Source of the DNA: Osedax fenrisi
Taxonomy: Eukaryota; Annelida; Polychaeta; Sabellida; Siboglinidae
DNA length: 64,000 bases
Assembly (NCBI GenBank): GCA_964019155.1
Contig: OZ025244.1
Span: 49,015,969 to 49,079,968 of the forward strand
Direction: 5' to 3'
This document shows positions 55,410 to 64,000 of this stretch, piece by piece (the first letter of the stretch is position 1; each line of letters opens with the position of its first letter). The position numbers were made by a program, and so were the translations under genes. A model generated the notes under the pieces. The model had not been told where the DNA came from and made no database searches. It was given only the letters and a program-made list of their open reading frames with translations.

Positions 55410-56305
55410 ACCGGGATTAGTGGAAAGTAACTGACTACGGACAGTTCCCGAATATGGATACTCTCGGTATCTCAGAAACCATAAATCCTACAAAAAAATA
55501 TTTAATGAATAAAATATTCATAATTATATAATTAGTATAAATAAGTATTTTTATTTTTTAATTAATCAAAATAGTGCTGATATATTCAATAAACTGATTT
55601 TTTTATTACGTTTTTAAATTTATGAAAACAAATATCAACTTAAAACCTTCTCAAGAATATAAAAATGTATCGATAAACAACAATATATTAATAAAAACTA
55701 AAGCATTCTAAACATTATATAAATAATTGATATATTTGTTATCAAAGATTAATTAAGTTATAAGCATATATACAGAGGTCATATAAGTTCCTAATAAAAA
55801 TAACGGACACCCTATAACCAATCAGTGCGCAGCGTGTGAAATATTCTGATTTTCATAAAAAGTCGCAGGCGTTATAATATTAAGAACACCTATGAATTTA
55901 AAGCTAAAAAATGTTATTATTTATATACTTTATTTGTATTATTAATAAATTAAATAATACAAATTAATAAATAATTAAATTATATTAAATTATTCATAAA
56001 ATTAATTATAAATAATGTAATTGTATTTATCTCATTGGTTCATCAATAATATATATTTTATCTAGTGGTATATATAATGTCCGTATTATAACTTAGGGTG
56101 TTCGTATTCCGAAATGGGTACTGAATACGGACACCACCGTTATCTATTGGATAAAAAGAGTACATAAAATTTTATAATCACAATAATATCTATAATCATA
56201 AAATATTAATACATTTTAATTTTTGAATACAAATATTGAGTCATAAAATATTAAGACCATTTATTGTTAAAGTGTCCGTATTAGGTTATAACCGGGTTAT
56301 ATAAT
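55410..56305. mobile_element. Probable MITE with scattered TACGGACA/TGTCCGTA motifs
   Basis: Motifs of the type ACGGACA occur near 55,438, 55,803 and 56,127, and the inverse TGTCCGTA near 56,077 and 56,273. The block CTCGGTATCTCAGAAACCATAA is close to CTCGTATCTCAGTAACTATAA in the TIR element at 60,989-61,940. Ends are not certain (ACCGGG near 55,410 and CCGGGT near 56,290). No coding capacity. Confidence 0.45.
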
Positions 56306-56346
56306 AAGGTTATAAGTATACTTTACCCTATATAGCAGGTCATCTA

Positions 56347-56570
56347 CACTGTTAGAAATAAGTGTTCTTTTGACGAGCATTTTAGTCCAAAGAACCCCAT
56401 GATATTGGCATAGGGTTCTTTGGAATAATAAAATAATGAGAACCTTAAATACGAAATAAATATATGATAAATGGGTTATTTTCAATGATATAAATATAAA
56501 GAACCCTATTATTTTTATATAATGTTCTTTGGACTCGTAAATTTAAAAGAACCCTTAGCTTTTACTAATG
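56347..56570. mobile_element. MITE fragment with AAAGAACCC/GGGTTCTTT array and CACTGTTA terminus
   Basis: It begins CACTGTTAGAAATAAGTGTT after a TA, matching the terminus of the element at 8,918 (CACTGTTAAAAATAAT). Internal AAAGAACCC and its inverse recur five to six times to about 56,560. The opposite terminus was not found. Confidence 0.6.
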
Positions 56571-57779
56571 ATAATATTAATATGTATTTAATATGTATAT
56601 ATGTAGTGTATACTGTACCCTATAGGGTAGCACGTTTTTGAAAGTTTTGCTAGCTCGCTCTCAGTAGGTCATAAATGTCATAATAAATATATTTCTGAAG
56701 TTTCATCAAAAAATATTTAATATTGATAAAGAAAAATAACTTTAATGAAGACATATTTTCATTTATGTTTAATTGTAAATTTCTATAAATAGAAATTTTT
56801 ACTTATGTATTTATGCAAGTTCACGTTGTCATAATAATAACATATTTAACAAATACATGTATAAATATATTATAATATTAATAAAGTAAAAATTACGTAA
56901 AATTTTCAAATTAATCAATATAATTTATTCGCTTATTTCTTTGATAAATTAATTTAATTAAGCATAAAACTTCCTTGTGAGTCTATAATGGATATTTACG
57001 AGGTATAATAATCATAATAAAATAAAAAAATTCTAACATAATAAATATGATGACTATAGTCAATACGTATATATACAACTATAGTTTATCGGAAAATTGA
57101 TTTTTTGTTCAAATATTCAATAAAAGTAATTTTTTGAATAATTATATACTATTTTTATAATTTTACTTATAATTTTGTATTCATATAGTGATATTAGACA
57201 TATATAATGTACTAATTTTTTTTTATTATTCCATTAATCTTTTTTTTATAATAATTTAGAAAAAATTTAAAAATTAAATTAAAATTTCCGTAGATCGATT
57301 TAATTATTTAAAATTTTTTTTTTAATATTTGTTAAGGATTTTTTATATACCTCATATGCTAAAAGGCAATGTTTACTTGTACACAATTTGTCCTTTCATA
57401 TATCTGTAATTTAAATTTTTCGTTAATTTTCAATGTAAATTCCTATCTTTTTTAAATATTGTTTTGCTTTCTGAATTGTTGTCGGTTTTCAATTATTATT
57501 TGTTTATTATATCTAGAATGATTTAGAGAAGTTATTCCGAGTTAGCTGGCACTTTTTTATGAAGGGAACTAACAAAATTACCAAAATGGTCTAACCTAAT
57601 CAGGGGCGGATACAGGGGGGCTAGGGGGGCTCTAGCCCTCCCTCATGATTGTAAAATAATGTATTGTAATATAAATTATTTGGTTAAATTAGAAAAACCT
57701 TCAATATTAATTATAGGTAGGTTTATACATATTTTATTTTAAGTAATTTCATTAAATTGTAATCAAATTTAAAGATATT

Positions 57780-58984
57780 GGCACTATTTATAATGAATTA
57801 TCAAGTAAAACACACGAAGAAATGTATCGTCTGCTAGAGAAAATACTCTCACAACAATCCATCAAAGATCACGTTTTTAAACCACATAAAGAGAATAGAA
57901 ATACTCGTACATTTCAAATGAAGTGGTTATACACATATTATTGGTTACCCTAATGTGAATCTTGAATGGCGGATTGTGTATATCATGTGTTTTTAATTTA
58001 AAAATTAATCACAATCAGATTGGAAAATATATCACTTCACCCTTGATTAAGTTTAAAGGTGCGATTGCTGATTTAAGAAAACACGAATCTACTATTTACC
58101 ACACGAATTCTTCGGAAGAAAATTCTCATTTTATTGCAGTGATGGAAAATAAGAAGCAATCAGCTATAATGCAAGTCAAAAATAGTAATTCAAGTTATTA
58201 AAAGTGTAATTTAAAGAGACACAAGTTTATAGAGATACAATTTATGAGTACAATTATAATGGAATGAAGAAGCATCACATTTATTATCATATTCAAATTA
58301 AGTATTTTTTTACCAAGATTAAATAAAAAATAGCTACATCATGCAATAACACCTACTTCATCAGCTGAAGCGTATTTAAAAAAAAATGATATCTATTCCA
58401 TTTAATAATGGAGATGAAAGAAATATTCAATAAAGACATATTGTATATATCTCTTGTAGCATTATTAATTCCAAAAGTAATGAATGAAAACAAGGATTCA
58501 GAAAGAAAATATAATAAAGTTTTATGAATTAGTCAAAGATAGGTTACATTTAATAAAAAGCGAATTGATTTGCTGGGAAATTAAATGGACAGAGACTAAA
58601 TATCTACCTAATATGATAACAAGTACTCTCAATAACATGTCAAGGTAAATTGAAATTATTAATTATATTTACATTACATTACATAAATATATATATAGGA
58701 TATATTTATAATATATAATTTATAATTTATATATTATTATATATTATGTGATTTTTCCTAATATCTATTAAATGATTTTATTGATGGCTACTACCCCAGT
58801 TACCTAGTATGAATGTGAACGTTCATTTGACCGATTAATAACAATAAAGACACAATTACGTTCGACTATGAGTGAAGATAAACTAAATGGACTTTCTTTA
58901 TTATATATAGATAACGACATAGATATCGAATGTGATTATAATATTTCTAAATTTGCATTACGTAATCAAGAAGAATGCAATTGA
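57780..58984 (+). pseudogene. hAT (zinc finger MYM/TTF-like) transposase remnant
   Basis: Fragments: SSKTHEEMYRLLEKILSQ and HKENRNTRTFQMKWL (57,795-57,945); GGLCISCVFNL, PLIKFKGAIADLRKHESTIY (57,962-58,201), which resembles the TTF zinc-finger region at the N-terminus of ZMYM-type hAT proteins; a worn middle (LVALLIPKVMNEN); then YECERSFDRLITIKTQLRST, MSEDKLNGLSLLYIDNDIDI to the stop at 58,984, the C-terminal dimerisation domain (CERSFS..R..K..LRSTM...RLNGL). The central catalytic part is mostly gone. Confidence 0.8.
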
Positions 58985-59068
58985 TTAATATATTGGATTA
59001 ATATTTTTATTAAATAAATATAAAATATTATTATATTTAATTTAATATAGTACTATATTAAATACGTA

Positions 59069-59072
<4 letters not shown>

Positions 59073-59161
<89 letters not shown>
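59073..59161. repeat. (TA)n microsatellite, longest in the window
   Basis: 89 bases of uninterrupted TA inside the second hAT element. Confidence 0.93.
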
Positions 59162-59166
<5 letters not shown>

Positions 59167-59559
59167 TATGCAATTGAATATTCAATTATATATATTATCA
59201 TAGTAAATATGTCTTATTTAAAAAATATAAATTTAATTGAATGTTAGCACCCTCCTTGAAAAATTCCTGTATCCGCCCCTGCCTAACAACCAGTTGATAC
59301 ATATATGGATACGATGATAAACTGTCCAACTGTACAACTGTTCATATTACATACATCACATCATATAGAGCGCTATGTATTCAGGTAGTAGAACGTGTGT
59401 TCAAACCCTATCCAAACCAATACAATATGTCTCAACATAATATTTAAAAGTGATTTAATATTATTGCAATGTGCGTATCAATAATTATAAAACCTACGTG
59501 TTATTAAAGCCATAGAGATAGAGAGAACTTACTCTCTAGCTCTATGACTAAAACATACG

Positions 59560-59680
59560 TGGATGCCTTGATAGCAGGGTTTCGAAGGGACATCATATTA
59601 ATTTTGTTATAAATTAAAACTGCATCTAAGTTCCTGGATATGATTAAAATACTCTATATAAAGATGATAGGAACTTTCTA
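59560..59680. repeat. Dispersed repeat, inverted partner of 7,405-7,540
   Basis: Contains GTGGATGCCTT, TTTCGAAGGGACAT and AACTGCATCTAAGTTCCTGG, matched in reverse at 7.4-7.54 kb. Confidence 0.6.
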
Positions 59681-59951
59681 TAGATAGTCTAAGAAGTAAT
59701 TTAAGTTAATATATGATGGGTTTGTTTTTGGCACATTGTATTTGTAATATATGGAAGAATATAAGTAGGATTACATATTATTATATTTTTTAGTATATAA
59801 TAGTATTCTAGTAGGAATATATAGTATAATGTATACAATTATATGACGGCAACAATTATAAGTTATATCGAGAAACTTTTAGACTATTGAGGAAGAAAAC
59901 AATAATAAATAAAGTAAGAAAAAAATAAAAATGGAATTCAATCAAACTATT

Positions 59952-59956
<5 letters not shown>

Positions 59957-59996
<40 letters not shown>
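59957..59996. repeat. (TA)n microsatellite
   Basis: About 20 TA units. Confidence 0.88.
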
Positions 59997-60474
59997 TGTA
60001 TATATGCGATCCATCGATATATCGAGATACTGATCACGACTAATAATGATAGAAAAGAACTATAGATCTACATCAAATATTATAAAATCTATAGCGTTAT
60101 TCATAATATAATTTAAATACACATATATATATATATATCCCTTATACACTTTACGTAATCTATATTATCTATATATATATATACATCGCCATATATGTAT
60201 GTGCTCTTCTAATCTGTTCGATACCCATGGATTGTACTGGCTAATATTACTATTCTATATATGGACTAAAGTATAGCAAAGTCCTCTCTATAGAGTCGAT
60301 CTCTAAATCGTGACCTTTAACTCATCATCGTTGAACAGTTTTAAATAAACCGCGATGTCGTGAAATATGTTAAAAATAGCACAATTTCATTCTTTTGTTT
60401 ACGATCGAAAGTAGTGTACCATAAAATCGTGAGCATCTTCGTTCGAATATATATATATATAGTAATTTTCCACC

Positions 60475-60735
60475 GGTAATCATTGATGGACATCCTTCGG
60501 CTTCAGTTGGTAATATTGGAGTTATCTTCGATAGTACATTATATTTTGATGCTCACATTAGTTCTATCTCAACATCTGCTAACTTCGGTGAATGCCAACA
60601 TCATCTTAAATGTATATTATTTAGAAAGCGATGCAAACATCGTTTACTTTGTTTATCCCATAAATCTATATTCCTAGGTAAGCCTGACTATCTACACAAT
60701 CAACTGACACGTAGTAGCATACTGATTCAGATTAG
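60475..60735 (+). mobile_element. L2-like LINE fragment with internal deletion
   Basis: The plus strand reads VGNIGVIFDSTLYFDAHISS, STSANFGECQHHLK, then CKHRLLCLSHKSIFLGKPDY. The first part is the RT thumb (NLGV.FDSTLSF...I) and the second is the post-RT HRLL.L.HKS..G.PDYL segment, so about 60 residues between them are missing. The open frame starting at 60,483 on this strand is a shadow in another frame. Confidence 0.65.
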
Positions 60736-60988
60736 AACATAGGATGTAATTCTTTTGGAGAGCAATACTTTATTTAACGGATTTAGTAATCGTGCATTAT
60801 CCTCCATTGTACCTCTACTCAGAAAAATAAGCTGGTCTTTCATGTGGTCTAAAAATACTAGGTCTAATTAAAATGACTCGGTCAAACTATGTTTTTCAGA
60901 AACACGGGCTAGTCTTTTCAGAATTAAGGGCTTGTCTTTTCAGAATTATTTTTAAAGACTAGTCTTTTTTATATTTATTTATTCTATA

Positions 60989-61940
60989 GGGGAAAGTCCC
61001 CGATTACAGACCCCCTCCTAATACCGACCCCTCTCGTATCTCAGTAACTATAAGAGATATAAAAAAATAATATATACACGAACTGTTAGTAATTTTATAA
61101 AAAAATATGAATAGGTCTAAGACCTAAGTATTTTGTTTTTAAAATATTTAATCCTAAAATTGTTATTTGATAAAATGTATTATTCAGTTTTTACTTATTA
61201 TATATTTGAATAATAACTTTTTTTAAATCAATGTAAATACTTTATTATTTAAAAGAAAACTTAATACTGAGCATAATATTGTAGATCAATAAAATGTTTA
61301 TAATTATTATAAAAATAATTTAATTTGAATAACTATTAACCAATATATCTTAATTATAGCAACCCATATGATTTTCATATTAACGACCCCCTAAATTACC
61401 CTAATACCGACCCCATGTGATTTATACTATCCAATCAAAAGAGATCCGTATTTTACTTTAAAATATGTCGAAAGTTGTTTGTGTATCATTGATATAGATT
61501 TAGGATTCATGATTCCAGTTGATTATATACATACTGATTAATAAATAAATATTAAATAATAATATACACTATTTTAATATAATTACTATAAAGTTTAAAT
61601 TTAAAATTAATATTACTATTAAAACATAAATTCAAGACAAAATAAATTGCGATAATGTTATTTGAACTATTTTTATTGGATATTATAATACTACAATTAT
61701 TTATATAACGATTATTTTAGGGGGTCGGTAATAGGAGAAGGGGATCGGTATTAGGCACATGTATCCGATTACCGACCCCCTGTTTATTCTTGTAAATATA
61801 ATTATATCAAAAATTTAAAATAGGCACATTATTCATTGCCATAATATTACCCTAATTACAAAATTTCAAATAAATATATTTAATAATGAATAAGTTATTA
61901 CAAATAATCATTTAGGGGTCGGTAATCGGAGACTTTCCCC
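60989..61940. mobile_element. 952-bp TA-flanked MITE with TACCGACCCC/GGGGTCGGTA motifs
   Basis: TIRs of about 26 bp start GGGGAAAGTC(C/T)CCGATTAC and have two mismatches. TA lies at both ends (60,987-60,988 and 61,941-61,942), so a Tc1/mariner-like TSD. TACCGACCCC or its inverse recurs at both ends, at 61,384-61,415 and in a tight inverted cluster at 61,718-61,785. No coding capacity. Its CTCGTATCTCAGTAACTATA block links it to 55.4-56.3 kb. Confidence 0.82.
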
Positions 61941-61984
61941 TATATAGAATAACATATGTTACATTATTGATACCATTTATATTC

Positions 61985-62037
61985 TATCTGTATTGTATAT
62001 ATTATATATACGAGATTTCAATAAATAAATATTATAT
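61985..62037 (+). repeat. SINE/LINE 3' tail fragment
   Basis: GTATTGTAT and GAGATTTCAATAAATAAATATTAT match the 3' end of the SINE at 41.0 kb. Confidence 0.55.
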
Positions 62038-62039
62038 TA

Positions 62040-63028
62040 GTGTTAGCCTATTATTATTACCTAGGTAGTAGCTACTATATCATTGAGATTCAATAGTATA
62101 TATTGTTACCTGATTATATATACTATACATTATTGTTCTTTCGTAATATTATTATATTTATATATTATGAAGGTAATACATTATTGTTTGGGCATATTTA
62201 TTAAAACAAATGAAATGTTTTATATATCATTCATACAATAGGTATATTCAATAGGTATATATCATTACCTATATAACTTAAAAATACACTAGTAAATATG
62301 ACAATATTAAAGATGCATATATTATGCAATAACGATATTTATACTTAAGTATACATAGTGAATATACCAATATTAAAATAAGCATATATGAATATATGCA
62401 TATATATCATTCGTAACATATATCTCATATATTTGTACATATACAAACAATACACTAGTAAATATAACAATATTAAAATATGCAGGTATTATGCTATAAA
62501 AAAACAAATGAAATGTTTTCTTCTCTATTCATGTTCAGTATATCTGTAAAATATAGATAAATTAATTTATAAATATTATATTATATATAATATATATATA
62601 ATACATCTTATAATATAGTGTTAATTTATAAATATATTTATACTCTGGTGTGATATATCTATATTAGTAATGTACACATGTACCCAGGCCCTGGTATCAT
62701 AGAATGGAATGTGGGCCTAATTAGGTAACACAGAATTTTATGTTATGAATTTGTTTATTTAAAAATACCCAAGTCTTATAAATTCACAATTAAACATAAC
62801 CATGTATTCAATACATAACAAATCATGATTTTTTATTAAACATGCATGTTATTTAATTAATATATTAATAAAATGTACACAATACAAAAATGCACTTAAA
62901 GAGTAAATTAATTAAATTTAATTAAAATTAATTAATATTATTATTATTTATGTATAATAAGAATTTGTTTATTTTACCAAATTGAAAAATAATGGATATA
63001 GGTAGTATTTTTAGTATCCTAGTATTTT

Positions 63029-63062
<34 letters not shown>

Positions 63063-63220
63063 AATTAATATTTTGTTATTAATATATATATGTATATATA
63101 ATGAATTTATTTATAGAAAAATCATACTTATATTAAACTATTGATATTATATTTACTAGATTAATTATTTTATAAATTAAATTATAATATATTTTTTTTA
63201 ATTTATATATTTCAATAGTA
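62040..63220. other. AT-rich DNA without recognisable genes
   Basis: Short dispersed direct repeats (ACACTAGTAAATAT.ACAATATTAAA at about 62,287 and 62,452; AATGAAATGTTTT at 62,209 and 62,509) and a (TA)n tract near 63,033-63,059. Nothing gene-like. Confidence 0.55.
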
Positions 63221-63225
63221 GATGA

Positions 63226-63430
63226 ATGCGTGTTTTTTCTATTTAAGTTAAGATATGTATTTTATTTAAGATATAGATTATTATTCATTGAAATACAAAC
63301 AGTTCATAATTCATCTTATGTGTTGAGGTCAGGGACATGTGCTCCTATTTTAAAGAAGTTTCACCACCATTTGGATATCACCATTCTTAGTTACATGGGT
63401 GCATGGTATGCACTGCACACTGTAATATGA
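63226..63430 (+). other. Weak repeat pair with open frame (partner at about 63,940-64,000)
   Basis: GTGTTGAGGTCAGGGACATGTGCTC-like sequence at 63,320 recurs as GTGTCGAGGTCATGGAAATCT at 63,938, each followed by a CACCATT block. The 66-codon frame ending HLDITILSYMGAWYALHTVI is not conserved in the second copy. Coding status doubtful; the window ends within the second copy. Confidence 0.35.
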
Positions 63431-63597
63431 TTAGATTAAATAATATTAAAAAATAGTTAACAATATTTATTTTATAATATATTCTTAGAATAAATAATGT
63501 ATTATATGAAAGGACTTTTAATTATATATATAAATATAATTTGTTCTTTGGAAATATTTATTTATGAATTATGTATCAATACAGAAGGTAATTAATT

Positions 63598-63600
<3 letters not shown>

Positions 63601-63643
<43 letters not shown>
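63601..63643. repeat. (TA)n microsatellite
   Basis: About 21 TA units. Confidence 0.88.
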
Positions 63644-63645
<2 letters not shown>

Positions 63646-64000
63646 CAATAATCTCGGATGAAGTAATCTCGTACGACTTATTAAATTTAGTTTATTTTAT
63701 AAGTATTGTACATATATTTGATAGTGAAGTTTTTATAAATTTTTAATATTTTTAATCAATATTTAATAAATAAATTATAAATATTTGAATAATTGAATAT
63801 GGAATAAACTTGGAATTTAATAATTCATCAGAGATTAATTAAAAATATTTTAGAAATTACTAAATAAGTTGTCCAATATTACTGACATCCGTATATATTA
63901 TTGCCATATTATACTAACATTTTATAAGTACTCTCGTGTAGTGTCGAGGTCATGGAAATCTGCTCATATTTCTAATAACTTTAAACACCATTCTTAATTT

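Larger units (their letters stand above)
57601..59281 (+). mobile_element. hAT DNA transposon (ZMYM/TTF-type), decayed, with 16-bp TIRs
   Basis: The ends CAGGGGCGGATACAGG and its exact inverse bound 1,681 bp. The transposase remnant inside identifies the superfamily. Flanks are CCTAAT on the left and CCTAAC on the right, so no clean 8-bp duplication remains. The interior holds frame fragments and a long (TA)n tract at 59,073-59,161. Confidence 0.85.

Noticed and set aside
1..64000. AT-rich organelle, endosymbiont or Plasmodium-like protist genome
   Set aside because: Multi-exon animal-type sulfotransferase, Jockey/CR1/L2-like and RTE-like LINEs, hAT, THAP9-like genes and a tRNA-SINE fit a metazoan nuclear genome.

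Overview
The window is nuclear DNA of an animal (metazoan). It is extremely AT-rich, full of long (TA)n tracts, and dominated by decayed transposable elements. There are no bacterial operons, ribosome-binding sites, rRNA genes or CRISPR arrays. Recognisable host exons are short, mostly much richer in G+C than their surroundings, and bounded by GT..AG splice sites. I cannot name the phylum from sequence alone. The mix of Jockey/CR1/L2-like and RTE-like LINEs, hAT and P-element (THAP9-like) remnants, TA-flanked MITEs and a tRNA-derived SINE fits an invertebrate or basal chordate.

Host genes. The clearest gene is a seven-exon cytosolic sulfotransferase on the minus strand (exons between 16,092 and 8,033). 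All six splice junctions are phase-consistent. It carries the PAPS-binding KSGTTW motif, the KSHL catalytic-His motif, RNPKD, GDWFD and a typical C-terminus. Three lesions (a frameshift in exon 1, a TGA in exon 2, a frameshift in exon 7) make it a young pseudogene or a gene with assembly errors. Its introns hold a MITE with an AAACCCTTTA/TAAAGGGTTT array, a 12-bp-type minisatellite broken by an L2-like LINE, and G-rich MITEs. Just upstream on the plus strand is a probable terminal exon of an SLC22-type transporter (16,896-17,108), and at 19.56-19.65 kb a plausible first exon of an unknown gene.

Mobile elements, left to right. A Jockey/CR1-group LINE (2-2,943, minus); an L2-like LINE (3.3-5.65 kb, minus); an L2-like 3' end (12.0-12.87 kb); LINE fragments at 15.0, 17.7, 20.6-22.3 and 22.7-23.1 kb; P-element-like transposase exons with introns (32.4-33.7 kb); an RTE-like LINE (33.9-35.1 kb); a hAT element with TIRs and an 8-bp TSD (39,347-40,481); a tRNA-SINE (40.75-41.04 kb); an L2-like LINE (42.1-44.2 kb); an L2-like LINE (49.15-53.77 kb) interrupted by a 3,180-bp TIR element that contains a 73-bp satellite; a 0.9-kb palindrome (54.1-55.0 kb); a second hAT (57,601-59,281); and a 952-bp TA-flanked MITE (60,989-61,940).

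Unrecognised coding-like DNA. Between 23.5 and 27.5 kb two inverted copies of one unknown protein-coding region face each other, with a further open frame between them. Short coherent frames also occur at 36.1-36.6 and 37.0-37.2 kb. At 30-32 kb and again at 41 kb an exon resembling the C-terminal zinc finger of the mRNA 3'-end-processing factor PCF11 has been amplified, partly as a 149-bp tandem array. I could not assign the 23.5-27.5 kb region to any family; it is the best candidate for something undescribed. The stretches 5.65-7.4, 18.0-19.4, 44.4-48.9 and 62-63.2 kb show nothing beyond AT-rich simple sequence.
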